A DNA stretch of 64,000 nt, taken from assembly GCA_008360975.2 (NCBI GenBank), contig CM039182.1, positions 82,181,405-82,245,404 on the forward strand. The letters are read 5' to 3'. Below, in pieces: positions 12,471-25,700 of the stretch. The notes below the pieces were generated by a model that saw nothing but the letters and a program-made list of their open reading frames with translations, searched no databases and was not told where the DNA came from. The DNA is from Lichenostomus cassidix (taxonomy: Eukaryota; Chordata; Aves; Passeriformes; Meliphagidae). Made by a program: the position numbers and the translations under genes. How positions within the stretch are numbered: position 1 is the first letter of the stretch; each line of letters starts with the position of its first letter.

Positions 12471-13837
12471 TTTAATTTAACTACAGTTGAACAATGTAGA
12501 GTTCTTCAGTGTAGCAAAAGGGTAGGAAGAGGAATTTACTTTCCAGAAGGTATATTCAACCTGAAAATTGGAGGACATTGTTAAAAAAAGCAATCTCTAC
12601 TTCACTGTGTAGATCTATTTCATGTTGAAACTCAGTCCTTTGGTGTAATGCCAGATTTATCTCCAGAAGTTTACATCTTTTCCTCTCTTTATTCTGTTTT
12701 CAATTTGTTTGTTTGCTTACCCTTTATGTTGTGGCACCCTCTGGATTTCAAGATGAGATTGCTTTTCGTCCACAGAGATGGTCTCCACAGATTAATCCAA
12801 ACACAAGAACTCTCTGTGAAGCTTCTGAACAATTGAAATCTCAAAGTTTTGAAGGTGGAGTATGAATGAATGCACATCTTCACTGCTGCTGTTGCTGCAG
12901 CTGTTACAGTGGCATATAAAGAAAAGATTTTTCTCATTAGGGTTTCAGTGAGGAAAGGCCACAGTCTTCTCTTTGAATTGACACTGAAAAGTCTGTCTAT
13001 TGAGAGATGCAGTACAATATGCATTTGCTAGTTGATAATAAGTTGTGCCAAGATTTGAATTTGAATGGATGCTTGGCTCTCTGTAAATACAGAGAAACAA
13101 AACAATTAGTTTTCAATAAAATGAAATGCAACAGATATAGAAATCACTCTATGTATTGTTCTTAAAAAATAATAGTAAAAACATGAAAGAAAGCATTAAA
13201 GAGGAGATAAAAAAGATATACAAATTACAAGGATGTTTTGGTAAATATTCTTGCTCACTGTTACAGCTGTGCTTTTGTTTTACAGGGAATTTTGTTATTT
13301 CAGGGTGATTTTTTTGCCTACTTTAAAATACGTCTTTTTGGCAATGTCAGTTTTTTCTTTTCCATCTAAAAATATATATGGAGAATTAAATGAGTGCTAA
13401 TGAAACATTTCCAGACAAGTCTGGTTACTATAAGCCAAGCCACAATCCTAATTGGCAAGCTGATCTACCTAAATCATTCTAGCTACTTGCAGCAGGGCAG
13501 AGAGGAGTGATCCCAATGATGTTACAGGGAACTTGTGCAGGAACCTGGTTAAGAAAGTTCACATTGATTTTTCTTTAATTTAAAGTTGATTTTGAAGAGA
13601 ATCTTTCATAAACTTCTTCAGGAAGAGAATCAGTTTTACATGCTGCTGCTGTAATTATTTCCTATCTTCTGAGTAATCCAATCCAGGAATTTGTCTGCTT
13701 TTTGCTTTTTAATTTCTTTTAGATTCTTCTTTGCAACAGGATGGTATTTGAAATGACTACTTGTTTTGCCTAAGTATATTTCTCATGAGATCTCATCATC
13801 TGTTGTTGAATTTTTTATGATTTTTAATTTACTGATA
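12471..13837. other. Unassigned non-coding DNA
   Basis: No repeat family, RNA or exon was recognised. The minus-strand open frame of about 110 codons at 12,689-13,024 has no domain and a composition typical of random AT-rich DNA. Confidence 0.5.
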
Positions 13838-14175
13838 GAATCATAGAATGCCCTAGTTGCAAGGTTTGATCCTGGCCAAATACCAAGTACCCACAGAAGC
13901 CTCTTGCTCACTCCTCTCCACAGCTAGACAGAGGAGAGAAAGTTCAGTGGAGGGTTCATGAGTGGAGATAAGCACCGAGACAAAATGCTCCAAGGGCAAA
14001 ACAGGCTTGATTTAAAGATATTAAGTGAACTTATTACTAAAAAACTCAGAGCAAGGTAATAAGAAGTAAAATAAGCCTGTAAAGCCACTTTTATTTTTTC
14101 CCCAGTCCCTCCCTCCTTCCCTCCAACATCATAGGGAGATAGAGAGTGGGGGTTTTGGTCAGTATTTAACCCCAA
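13838..14175 (-). mobile_element. ERV LTR fragment, copy 2 of a shared family
   Basis: CCTGGCCAAATACCAAGTAC, GCTCACTCCTCTCCACAGCT, GACAGAGGAGAGAAA, GGCAAAACAGGCTTGA and the C-rich CCCTCCCTCCTTCCCTCCAA run follow the order of the avian ERV LTR also sampled at 6,501-6,671. This copy reaches further into the LTR (GAGTGGGGGTTTTGGTCAGT). The first 16 bases (AATCATAGAATG-like) look like a CR1 terminus and may belong to an older CR1 tail. The remembered consensus puts the LTR sense strand on minus. No internal retroviral genes are present. Confidence 0.7.
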
Positions 14176-14288
14176 TTACAGTGATCATATAGTTTCCTGA
14201 AAAGCTACAGACTTTGGGGAATTATGTCTGTTCTTAAATGTTGAGGCAAATTGGCTGAAAAAGTTCTGTCTGATGAGCTGAAATAGTG

Positions 14289-14620
14289 ATAAAATCATAA
14301 AATGTTTCAGCTCAGGTTGGAAGGACCTTAAAAGATCATCTAGTCCAACTTTTTGTGGGAAAGGAAGCCACGAGAAGCTTGTCTGGCAGCCTGTCCAGTT
14401 GCATCTTGACAGCCTCCTGAAGGGGACTCCACCATGTCCCTGGGAATGTTGCTCCAGTGGGTGATTGCTCTCTTTGAAATCTTCTTTCTTAAACCAAGAT
14501 GAAACTTCTCCTCATGCAACTTGTACCTGTTGCCCCTTGTCTGCCCTCTCTGACTGACTCCCTGTGAAGGAAGAGAGTGCTTCTGTCCTCTTTGTAGCAG
14601 CCCTATATGTACTGAAATAC
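14289..14620 (-). mobile_element. CR1 LINE 3'-end fragment
   Basis: The plus strand reads AAAATCATAAAATG, CAGGTTGGAAGGACCTTAAA, AGATCATCTAGTCCAACTTT, then CCTGTCCAGTTGCATCTTGA, GACTCCACCATGTCCCTGGG and TGTTGCCCCTTGTCTGCC. This order matches the reverse complement of an avian CR1 3' end. It is one of the two longest copies here at about 330 bp, 5'-truncated, and diverged enough to be old. It sits about 110 bp from LTR copy 2. Confidence 0.92.
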
Positions 14621-16884
14621 TGAAATGAGTTTTCTTAGGGGTTTTTTGCCTATTTTTAGGTTGATATATTTCGGTTTATCCAGAAAAGTGCCAAGATATA
14701 AAGCCAAACTTTTATTTTTTTTAATAATCCCAGTAAGGAGTCGTTCTGTGTCTAACCTTGGTCATGTAAAAGGTGAGGGGAAGTTTGCTCTTGGCACTGC
14801 AGTGGTCAGCTGGGCCCACAGCTGGTAATTCAAGGTGCTTGGTTTGCAGCAGCTTCTCTTCACCAGTGCTTGGCTGAGTATTGTCTCTCGTTACGATTTT
14901 TGGAATGTCTGTTTCCAAGCAAGTTCTCATTTCAGATGAACACTGCTTTGCACAGCTACCAGTATGAAAGGGAAATGCTTTCCTGTCTCTACATTATTTG
15001 GCTTAAGTTCATTTGAAAATCTTTTGGTAAGTTGTTCTTAATTTCAAGTTCCCTAATAAAGCCTCAGACAGTCTGTGTTTTGCTTTTCCAGGAATTTGTA
15101 ACTTGAAATCTGTGCAGGATATTATGACCTATTTGAATCTGTAGCTTCAGTTGAAAAAATTCCTGAGATGTATACGAGTTCCACAAGGGCATCAGAGTAA
15201 CACTGTCAGAAGAAAGATCTGCACAATGCCTCATTGTGGAACCAGACTTTAAACAGGCTGGACCTTAAAGCCTTCTTGCATACTATCCAGTTCAGGTTAG
15301 ATTATAGAGGACATCCATTGCATTTTAAGGAAAATTTGATCAAAATACAGTTTACTTGGAGGCTTGTCTTTAGGAAGACTCTCAGGAAAATATATTGAAA
15401 ATAAAATACTTGTACTTGATTAGTGGATCTGTATTGGATGCTCCTTAAACACTTTTAGTCAGAACTAGGCTTCAATATATTGCCACTAGCCACATTGATT
15501 CTTACCTAGAGTACTCATATTTGTGCAACTTGATTGAAACAGTCTAATTCTGTATGCTTAGCAGTATGGCTTATTTTAGGTAATATAATTAAGTTTTTGA
15601 AGTCTTTCTATTTGCAGGGGATTCAACTTGCTTCCATAGTGATAATTAATTGCATTAATTCTGAATGTTTCTTTCTGTCTGTCTGTCTATCTACTTATTT
15701 ATCTAACCAATTGAGCCTTTTTTTATTTTTAATAACTTCTCTGAATACTTAGTACAGACAAATCTGCATCTGTGGTTGAGGCAGTTTTCAAGGGCAAACA
15801 TGTTTCTTCCATTAGGAATTCATTATTAATATTAGAGCAGATTTTTCTTAATACTCAAGAGATACACATGTACTTCTTAAGATGGAGTTAATTTACTGCT
15901 GTGGTGCGCTGTGAAAGTATTTAAGTTAGTACATTAAGTTTTATATTAGTATATTAAAATTATCAAATACTATAATAATTTTAATTCATTAATAGTGTTT
16001 CCTCTGGAAATTAAAAATAAGATCTTCTTTTCATTACTTTTTAAAAAAAAGCTGCTTCCAAATACATGGATTATTCTAAATTCAGAGACACTGTCCTTAT
16101 TGAAAATTCAATGACACAACTCCTATTAACATAAATACGACTTGCTATAGGCATAATCTGTCCCTTCCCAGAAAAGCCCAACAATACTCTGATGTCTCAG
16201 GGTTCTGGGTAAAAAGACATTTTTAGATTAAAACCTGTTGACATATTTTTGTCTTCCATTGCTCAAGGCACTATACTTAAATTTAAAAAAATACTGAATT
16301 ACAAAAATCATAAATATTGAAAGAGCATGGTTATACTACACAAGACTTGCAATGAGGCACTTGTAGATGCAGAATTAATTCCTGCCCTTGATTGATGACC
16401 TCACAACAATCATTCATAGCTGTGCTATGCTCTGTCACTCACAAGTTACACATAAGGTCATCAGTAATGACTAGAAATGAATAACGTATTTGCAATCACT
16501 TCATTCAATATCCTTTATCACACACATTTCCTTGAAAGCAGGTTTCCCATTGAGGTCAAGACCTTAAGAATGACATAACATTCACAAACAATAAAGTAGA
16601 TACTTAGACTACTGTTTCTTCGGCATATTTATTGCATTTAGTTTTTAATACTTATTTAGTGATGTCATGCAAGGCAGATATGGAGAGCTCTGATTCAACA
16701 GAAAGTGCTATGCTGAATTTAACAAGCTTTGAGCTGAGTTTAGTATCCAGATTTTGACCCTTAGTTGCTTTCCTGAATAGGAAACGTGTAGGATTGGAAA
16801 TGGCTAAGGAATTAATTTAGTTTTCTGTCATTGGGTCAAAAAGTAACAGGGAAATTCATTCGCAAAGATACCATCTGTCCAATT
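14621..16884. other. Unassigned non-coding DNA
   Basis: Unique AT-rich DNA with a short (CTGT)n-like run near 15,675-15,690 and a locally duplicated TTAGTA-CATTAA pattern near 15,925-15,960. No gene or RNA is supported. Confidence 0.5.
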
Positions 16885-16930
16885 AAAAAAAAAAAAAAAA
16901 GAAAAAAAAAGAAAAAAAAAAAAAAAGAAA
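16885..16930 (+). repeat. Interrupted poly-A tract
   Basis: About 46 bases are almost pure A, broken by single G residues at roughly 10-15-base intervals. A tail like this can mark a retroposed copy, but I recognise no retroposed sequence upstream and no flanking target-site duplication. The tract produces a poly-Lys frame on plus and a poly-Phe frame on minus, neither of which should be read as a gene. Confidence 0.85.
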
Positions 16931-19129
16931 GGCAGATCTTCATGATTTTGCTTTTGTCCATCAACCCCTTCTTCTTCACCTTCTCCAAGCCCAAGCCCTC
17001 TCTTGGAAAAGTGAGACATGGGGGGAAAAAAGAGTCTCCCCAATAACTAAATGTCCTTGCTGTCTGCAGAGTCAGGCCAGCTGGACTCTCCAAGAATGGC
17101 ACAGTACAGAAGGAGTTACTTATTAGGGAGGCCAGATTTGGATTGCATAAGATTCAAAAGTTTGCTCATCACATACTTGTTAGATTTTTTTTTGCTTCAT
17201 CTCTGACCTTCTCTGTTCCCAAGGGCTGCATTATAACAACATTTTCCTTCTTTCAGTATGATTTACATTCAGTGAGCTGACACAGCACCAATTTTTCTTC
17301 CATACTACTATTGCAAAAAATTGAACCAAAGAGCTCAGTGTGACTAACAGCCTTTCAGCTGCCTCTGTGCACCACCTCAGAAAGGTCTCTCTAGCCTAAC
17401 AACAAGTACCATCAGTGGACATAAAGGACAAAAGAGTCATGTGTAATCTCTGCCTACCTGCTAATGATGAATATTCTTTATATGCACAATAATTCCAGAT
17501 TTCATTTTGTTTTGAGTGGGGCTTTGTGAGGGGGCTTGAGGAAGGGGTGGGTTGGCATAATCCTAAGCAATATAATCAGTATGAAAAATGTCATCTTATT
17601 TCCTTTCAGAAAGTTTGTCACTATCTTAAAAAGAATTTGTACAGGGCCAACAAACTTATTAAAATTCATAAGGTCTTAACTTACCTGGCTATGCCATTAA
17701 CTGACAGGCTGTTTTTTTATCTGTCTCCATGTCTAATCTCACTCTCACATGAAAATGGGTTATTTTTTAATGTGGTAAATAGAAAAATGATGTCAATTTG
17801 ATTTCTCTAGCCTTTGTTTATCCTATTCTTTGTCACTCACATTATCCATGTTACGTATCTGAAGCTCTCCGATTCTCTCCTTTTGTTCCCGTTATCATTT
17901 TTATTGTATATATACACACATCTCGCCCACACACCCACGAGCACACACGTAGAAAGTCTTGACACACAGCACTGACAGGCTCCTTAGATTACCACATGCA
18001 GATAAACAGATGTGACACTAAATATGTCATCACTCCTCTATTCAAATAGATCTTTAGCTTCAATGGCAAGATAAAATAAATTTTGTCTTTTTATTTTCGT
18101 CAGTCTCATTATATGTGCAAGTGACTTGATGTATGAAATCTTTTCATTTCTTAGTCATAGAAACTCCTTTTTTACTCCATAATGAGATGCTTTGTTGTTG
18201 TTTTTTTAAAACTGCTTTTTTGTACTCATTTGAAAGGTATGAAGTAAGAAAATATTCAAAAGTTGAAAGTAGTGTTAATTTAACCCCTCTTGATAATATA
18301 AAAGCATATTACAGGAAGGAATTTATTCTCAGCCATGGCCTAAATCAATAATGGCAAAGACAGCCTTCCTAAATAGAACCCTTCCCCAGAGCTTAGTACT
18401 TTGAATTTGGTCTTAAAGTACTGATATCTTCTCCTAATTAAAGTCAGTGCTAACTTTGGCATTGACTTTATCAGAAACACAATTAAAAAACCCCAAACAT
18501 TTAGATGATGCTATTTCTGCACACCTCTCCCTCTTTATTAGAAGCTCTGTGTAACACTGGTGAGTATGCTAGAAGGGCTGTGAGTTGCTGAAAACAAGCA
18601 CAGGGAAGAGTATCCTTCAAAAGTGGCCTCACACCACTAGAGACCAAGCTGTAAATCAACATGGTTAAGTAAGTTTTATACCTTTTTATCTCTAGGTAAA
18701 ATTAGCAGGGTTTTTTTTCTAAAAGGCTTCCTCAGTTCTGGACTATTCTGTTTTATTCTCTTTCTATTACAGGGGAAGTCTTGCTTCTCTCTCTGACATT
18801 GTCACCAGACTCATTCCCTGCTGGCCAGCTTTTTCTATTATTTACCTCTGCTCAGATGTTTTGTTGCCTAGGTAACATATTCCATTCAATTCTAGTTTTG
18901 TTCTAAACAACCACAAGCCCCTCTTTAGTATATATCTCTCTCCCTGGAGATGGACTGAGGTTGTTTGTTTGTTTAAAGGGGCCAGGAGTCAGCTCTTGTC
19001 TTGACTTGAAACTAATGCTTTTCTAAAGTGAGCCAACCAAACACACCAAAATGCTTCTAATTATTAAAGGTTGGTTTATTAGGATATAAAACATATTACT
19101 GAGACAAAATAGAAAACCCAAATGAAGCT
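16931..19129. other. Unassigned non-coding DNA
   Basis: Mostly unique sequence. An imperfect TATATATACACACA/CACACACCC run lies near 17,906-17,950. The stretch 18,890-19,129, with GTTTGTTTGTTT near 18,963 and TTTATTAGGATATAAAA near 19,074, may be degraded ERV sequence bordering the LTR fragment that follows, but this is not firm. Confidence 0.45.
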
Positions 19130-19518
19130 GTGAAAATAAATCCCAATGAACTGCTCCAGCAGGGTCCCTTCCATGGGGTGCAGTCCTTCAGGAACAGGCT
19201 GCTCCAGCATGGATCTCCTGCAGGGTCAAAAGCTTTACCAGAAAACTTGCTCCAGCCCAGCTCTTCTCTCTGTGGGTCAACAGGTCTTTCCAGTAGTCTG
19301 CTCCAGCATGGGCTTCCCACAGGATCACAGCCTCCTTTGGGCACGCCCCTACTCTGGCATGGGGTTCTCCAGGTGCTGCAGGTGGATCTCTGCTCCCCTG
19401 TGGACCTCCAAGGGCTGCAGGGACACAGCTGCCTCCCCATGGCCATCACCACAGGCTGCAGGGGAACCTCAGCTTCAGGGCTCCCATTACCAAAAACTTT
19501 CCACACAAACTAAATACA
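19130..19518 (-). mobile_element. ERV LTR segment with internal minisatellite
   Basis: This is a GC-richer island built from degenerate ~45-50-bp units, each with a CTGCTCCAGCATGGG-like core followed by GGGTCACAG- or GGCTGCAGG-type text. It matches from memory the minisatellite-bearing middle of an avian ERV LTR, the same family as the fragments at 6.5 and 13.9 kb. Read on minus, the segment would start TGTATTTAGTTTGTGTGG, a plausible LTR 5' boundary at 19,518. The promoter part between the boundary and the minisatellite appears deleted. Open frames of 126-136 codons on both strands are by-products of stop-poor repeat units. Confidence 0.75.
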
Positions 19519-22480
19519 GTCCATAGGAAAAAAGTCCCCTTTCTACTTCAGCAGTTGTGCACAGGTAAGCATCATGTCTGTTTATGCTCATGACCTTCTC
19601 CAAAAACTGTGCAGTGGACACCTGCCTGCTATTTGTATTTACACTGCTATACTCTGAATTCTGAGGACTTCAAAATGTTGTCTGCATTCCCTATAGATGA
19701 AATAGATATCCTTGAATTGCTAGACAAGAGTTACAGCTCATTTGCTCTGCTATATACATGGTAGTGTTTTCCTCAGCTATAAGTTATGAAATGGTGAGAA
19801 AATGGCTAAAAAATTCTTGTCTGAGCACAGATACTTTTTTTACACTACATTGTTTAAAGATTTAGTGAGAAAATGTGGAGAAATGTCTCTTTCACAAGAG
19901 GTTTATTTCCCACTTTTTCTGGTACCCTGAAATTAAAAGTGAAACAAATATTTTCAACAGTAAATAGAGTAAACTTGAGAAGCTGTTTTCCTAACCTGGA
20001 TGAATATTTGATAGATAAAAGTAAAGTCTTATCCAGAAGAGAGAGAAAGAGAAGAAAAAGGAACTACAAAACCAGAATTAAAATTGAAGCTGAAACAAAA
20101 TAAATAATGAAGTGAATGTACCATTGAGTTGAAAAGTTATTTATGACATTTTATGAAGAAATAATTTCCTCAGAGATCTTAAACAAACAAAACAAACAAA
20201 AAAAAAAAAAAAACTTGAATGAAATATCTTTTTGGCCCTCCAAGTTCATTTTACTAATTTTCAATACAGACAATTTGACAAAATGAGACATGTAACGTAA
20301 CCTGCTTTTTTCTTTTAATATAGCTCTTCTTCTGTTGGTGGTGGTAGAAGTATTTGCTCCCAAATCCTACATTGCATGTGACAAAAGGAACATGTCTTGT
20401 ATCTGTTCCCAAACTCTGTCTTCTGTTCCTTCTTCATATCCCAGCTGCAGAGAACACAGCTACATCTGAGATTTTGGGGGAAAAAGCTCAAAGATTTGAT
20501 AGAAACATTATTAAGGGTTTGGATATCCCTTTGTAAAGCATGTCAGTTTTTTTTCTTTGTTCCTTTTTTTCTTTTTCTGTCACACACACCAGTATGAGAT
20601 CTTTGTTTTACTCTGTCTTACATGGTGGCTGCATCATTCATTGAAGATTTAACTACAGTGATATCAAGGTTACAGAAAATTTTATTAGTCTTTTGCATTT
20701 AAAACATTGTTCTTGTCTTAGACTCTGTATCCAGAGCCTACATCTTGTCACAGTATTTGAAAAATTATTTGGACATATAGGACACTTAAATGAAATGTTC
20801 CAATTTTCCTTTATTGAAAGCAAATATGTAGTGTTACAAATCCATTGGTCACCACAATTCAGCAATAATGAATTAATGTGTCTGCACAAACAAGAACAGT
20901 GTAACTGTCGTCACATTCTTTTTGCCTGTCTCTGAAGGTTTGCTTTAAATATTGAAGAAATAGCTAAAACAACTCTTTTGGAATAATGGAAAATACTGTG
21001 ACAGATTGTATGGTATTGCTCTTATCCTTTTAATAAGCCTCTTTTATTACATATTGTGCATCACATATTTTATCAGAATATAGTAATTCCTTATTAATTG
21101 GAGTATAATCTGTGATTTGAAAAGCCAGCTCTCTTTGTAACAGAAAGCCTTTGGATTTTTATATTAGAATAGTAAAAAAATAGTATTAATTTATGAGGCT
21201 AATAAAGCAAAACAGAAAGATTATGCTGCTGTATTTTAAATTCATTTTTCTTGTCTCTAAGTGTATGTACTGCAAGTGGTAGTTGTATGAATTAGGTAGG
21301 AGCTAAGATAAAGAGGTGAAAATTTGATATTAATTATGTTTAGGTTGACTTTAGGGCCTTCTGGTTCTTACTGACCAGCCTAAAGTACCATGGAGGAGCT
21401 TGAATTTCAGACATGCTCGGCACATCATGAAATCAAAATCCCTTATCACAGCTTGACTGCCTGATAGCAAAGCACACAAAGTGTGCCTTGATTGTGAAAG
21501 TGTTGGCCACCATGTCAATTTCCCCAGTTTCTGAGATCTGGGGGTTTTCCTTCAAACTCATTACCAGGAACTGGAGATGTTCAGCTAAACTGCTTGTCAG
21601 ATGTCTACAAGGAATTTATACTGTTTTCGTAATGTAGACCTGCAGAGATATTACCAGTATATTTCAGCTGGCTCGAGTGTATGTTATTTTTTGTCAGAAA
21701 ATTATGTTGAGTTTCTGTCAAAAGCACAAAAAGGATATTTGACTCATGGGCCCTGCAGCCTTGTTATTCCCTACTCCAGCATGCTGTGGAGCAGGGAGGG
21801 CAGACTGCTGTCCCAGCTGCAGGAAGCTCAGGACATCTGTCTCCAGCCTTTGGTGTTCCCTTCAGTGGGGACAAAGCCACTAGGTGAAGAGCATTATTCC
21901 CTCCAGAGAGAAGGAAAGAGAGAGGGATTCATTGCCTCCCTTGCCCTTAGGCACCTTAAATTTCTCTGTATGCCTGTGTAATACACACAGGACCTGTTCC
22001 CCCGGAGCTCTTTGGGCATTCTGTCAGCAGCAGTGGAAAACAGGGTGTTATTTACTGACATTTCTAGAGGTGCTCATGGCAGGCAGTGCCAGGCCTGCCA
22101 GGGCTGTGCAGTGAAGTGCTGTGGCTAGTGCTGCACAGCTCAGCCCAGAACTGCTGTTCAGAGGAATTAGTCTGTCAGCATGGTTCAGCTCTTACAAATT
22201 GCTAATGGATTTTGTGCATGTGTTATCTCGCGCTCCAGTCCTGCTGGTTTTGTGTGAATGTACTGCTGGAAAACTATGTTGTTATAACTAATAGCTCTAT
22301 GTTGTGTACAATAGAGAGGAAAATTAATTTCTGATTTCTGTCAGGTTTGTTTTCCTTTTATCCCGAGTGGCACAAGGTCCCAGATCTTCATTTTTCAAGT
22401 CCTTTTTCCCCCTTCATTTCTTTCCTTGCTTGTAAAGGCAATATTTAGTTTATGCTTTTCAGCCATTGAGCTTTGTACTA
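19519..22480. other. Unassigned non-coding DNA
   Basis: Mostly unique DNA. An (AAAC)n plus poly-A run lies at 20,181-20,213. The 126-codon frame at 21,601-21,981 has no recognised domain and no neighbouring exon signals that I trust. About 21,960-22,140 is somewhat GC-richer. No gene is called. Confidence 0.5.
20181..20213 (+). repeat. (AAAC)n and poly-A tract
   Basis: AAACAAACAAAACAAACA runs directly into about 17 A residues. It is simple low-complexity sequence; no retroposed body was recognised next to it. Confidence 0.85.
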
Positions 22481-22732
22481 GAACCACAGAACCATAGGAT
22501 TTCTGAGTTGGAAGTGATCTTAAAGATTTTCTAGTTCCCACTCCCCTGAATTGGACAGGAACAACTTCCAGTAGACTGGGTTGCTCAAAGCCCCATCCAA
22601 CTCGGCCGTGAACATTTCTAGGAAGGGAACATTCACGACTTCACTGGGCAGTCTGTTCCAATGCTTCACCACCTTGAGAGTAAAAAATTATTCCTAATAT
22701 CTAATCTAAACTTACACCTTTTCAGTTTAAAG
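22481..22732 (-). mobile_element. CR1 LINE 3'-end fragment
   Basis: The plus strand reads CCACAGAACCATAGGATTTC, GAGTTGGAAGTGATCTTAAA, GGTTGCTCAAAGCCCCATCC, CAGTCTGTTCCAATGCTTCA and CTAATATCTAATCTAAACTT. This order is diagnostic for the reverse complement of an avian CR1 terminus. It is about 250 bp, 5'-truncated and moderately diverged, with no coding capacity. Confidence 0.95.
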
Positions 22733-25700
22733 TCAAGCTAGATAGACCAAAGGTATACAGAATGCTGCACCCAATGATAGCAGACAGAAAAGGATGCTTA
22801 GGGGAGAGTATGAGAACAGGGCACATCTAGATCCCTCCCCATTACCTTCTCAGCTCTCAGTTTATTTCTAAATAGTGAAGGCAGATGATGACTGGAAGAA
22901 AAATTAATTGCTATTTTTTCACAGGCAATGACAAGATGAGGAATAAATGGGATGTACAATTTTACCCATGCATCCAAACCAATAACTGGGCTCATTTGTC
23001 TCAGGTTTTTCCCAGTAAGTGGCAAGGTATCAGTCAGACAATATCTGATGTTTATGTAAAAAAAAAAAAAAATCTTTTCTTATGCATGTAGTCACTCATA
23101 CAGTTAGACTTGGACTAGATTCAGGGTTGAAACCTGTATTCTGACTTGGAGACATAGCACTTACTTAAAGATTGGGAATCTGCTATAGAGCCAGTTCCTA
23201 AAGTGGGACCTCCTCAATGCTTATGTAATTCCCAGGTGCAGAGCTATGACAAGTAAAGTTGTTCACATTCTTAGAACCTAAATTAGTGTAACAGGAGCTT
23301 TCAATGTGAAAAACAGTGACAGAGCAAACCTTGGGCTACTGTGCATGGAATTTTCTGGGCAATCCAAATGGTGATTAGGAAAGCTTTATACATTAGATTT
23401 TATGAAAAATGGCAATACTTTTATAGGTGTTAAATTTTTAATCCCTATATTATTTATGGTAATATTTTTATCATAATTAACCTATTTAGTATTAATGAGG
23501 ATGTACTATGTGAGACGAAAGTCCAATTAATTTTGTAGTTAAAAAGCCATTCAATTTTTATGCTGCAGCATCAGGGCATGGACATTATAATGTCACAAAA
23601 CTGGATAGACACAGTGGGAATATTATTTCAGCAGTCCACAGTGCAGGAAAAACATCTCTCCTTTTCACAGCTTCAATCCTCAGCTGATGTCAGGCCCAGC
23701 ATCACAAGCACAGTTTTGTTAATTTAAACCAGTCAGATGTCTTCTAACTTCTAACTGAAAATTCTAAAATCCTTTTTTTCATTTTTTCATTTGTGCACTT
23801 TATCTAACATCTCCTCACAGAGGATCTGCAACCTGTGAAAGCAACAGCCACATTTTCTTAATAATAATGTCTCAGGTTACAGTACCCAGCACAAGTTATT
23901 GAGTAGAATCTTGGGCTATAGTCAAGAATTGATTTTTTTTTCCTATAGAAAACCTTAGAGCTGTGGATAGGGATTTTCACTGAAAAATAGATTGCTTGAC
24001 CTGCACCTTGATTTGGCTCAGAGCTGCACAACTTACAGTGTAAAGGAACACTGTTGTTTTGGGCTTTTTTTGTTTTCTATTTGTTTGGGTTGGTTGGTTT
24101 TGGTTGTTTTTTTATTTTACAAGTAACCTTGGACTTGGTAAATATATAGAAAAGGACATTATATTCATCGTGATTCATTTAAAAAAAAAAGAAAAAGATA
24201 GGCTAGCCTGGCTGCATAATAAGTCCAATGCTAGGAGTAAGAGAGTCATGTATTGTGTATTTCTCACCTAGCATGATGAGGAGGCATTGACAATGCTGTT
24301 CTAGAAGAGCAAGGCCCGAGGTCCTTTCAGTCTGATGCCCATTCTTCATGATCTCTTTGAAAGTACTAAATGTTCTGCTTACTAGGCATCCTCTTTGTTC
24401 TTATCCTGTAGGGAAATTTTCAACCACATTGATTTACTTTCTGTTTTCCAACTAAAAGTAACAGCAATGTCCAGGGATATGAAACTTCCATGAATTGCTT
24501 GATAAATCTGAAAAAAGGTCTAACTCCCTCCTTTGATGTTTCCCAAGACTGAGCATTGTTCCAAAGGCCCCAGAAGAGGTAGGCATGATTTAATCATCAA
24601 GTTCTTGGTAAGTTATGTCATTCTAAATATTTTTCATTTGTTTTTACTGAAAATTAAGCTTTGTGCTTTGAAATTTAAATTATTAAAGCCCCAGGCAAGC
24701 TCTGTTCAAGACAAGTGCAGGTGCATAAATGCTTTTCTTGTTCCTTAAGTTAATCAAAAAGGAGGGGAAGTTTTTATTTTAGTTTTGCATAAATCCACTT
24801 ATTCTTGGAAGGCAATGCTATGGAGTAAATTTATTAATGTCTGTTATAAAATATTCCTGTAATAACTTTTAGAATATTAATTTTTCCATCTCTAATGCTA
24901 AATGAAAAACACTTTTAAGGCTCTTAATATAGTGTCTCATCTCTAATATAGTTTTTCTATGCCTATTTCAGTACCAACATTGTAAGTAATCTTTTATAAA
25001 AGTATACATACAATCTCATGTATACTTACATTAATATATGAGTTGACTAGTGAATGCTAAAGCAGTTTGAGGATTTTTTTTTAAATAAGCGTAGGCATAC
25101 AGCTGCAACAATGCTTATCTGCATTTTATACAAAGAGCTTGTATACACACAGAAATTTGTGTTCCAAGCCTATGACTGGCTTTACATACTGAGAGCTGAA
25201 AGAGCTTAAGATAAAAGGCTGGCAGGAATTACTACTTAAAAAGCACTAAAATGTGGTGGGTTTGTTGAGGTTTTTTAATAAATATTTTGACAGTTTCCTC
25301 TGCTCCTAAGGAAAACCTCAGGGAAAACATGGAGTCTTAACTAGAATTCTGTTATTGGTGAAAAATATTTTCTGCCTTACAATGAAGGTTGAGCACACTG
25401 TTTTTCTGTGTATGCCCTATGAGCTTACCCTTGCAATTTTAGAAAAAAAAGGTGAAGTGGACTTACCTGGAAAAGGTGGTGTGTGTTAAATCAAACCAAA
25501 CTACACTGCCTGAGAATGTCACAGTAGCACAATAGGGACACAGTGGTCTCAGATATGCCTGCATGCTAAATAGAAGTACCTTTTAACCTTTGCCTTCTCA
25601 AATTTTAAATGCTTTATTGCTATGATGCCTAAACAAGGCTTTGGAAATGTAAACTATTCCAGGCCTTTCCTATTCCATACATTCACTTCAGCGATCACCA

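Noticed and set aside
16828..17102. Poly-Lys and poly-Phe frames
   Set aside because: Direct translation of the interrupted poly-A tract on both strands.
21601..21981. 126-codon open frame, plus strand
   Set aside because: No recognised motif and it overlaps another unrelated frame. Nothing supports an exon.
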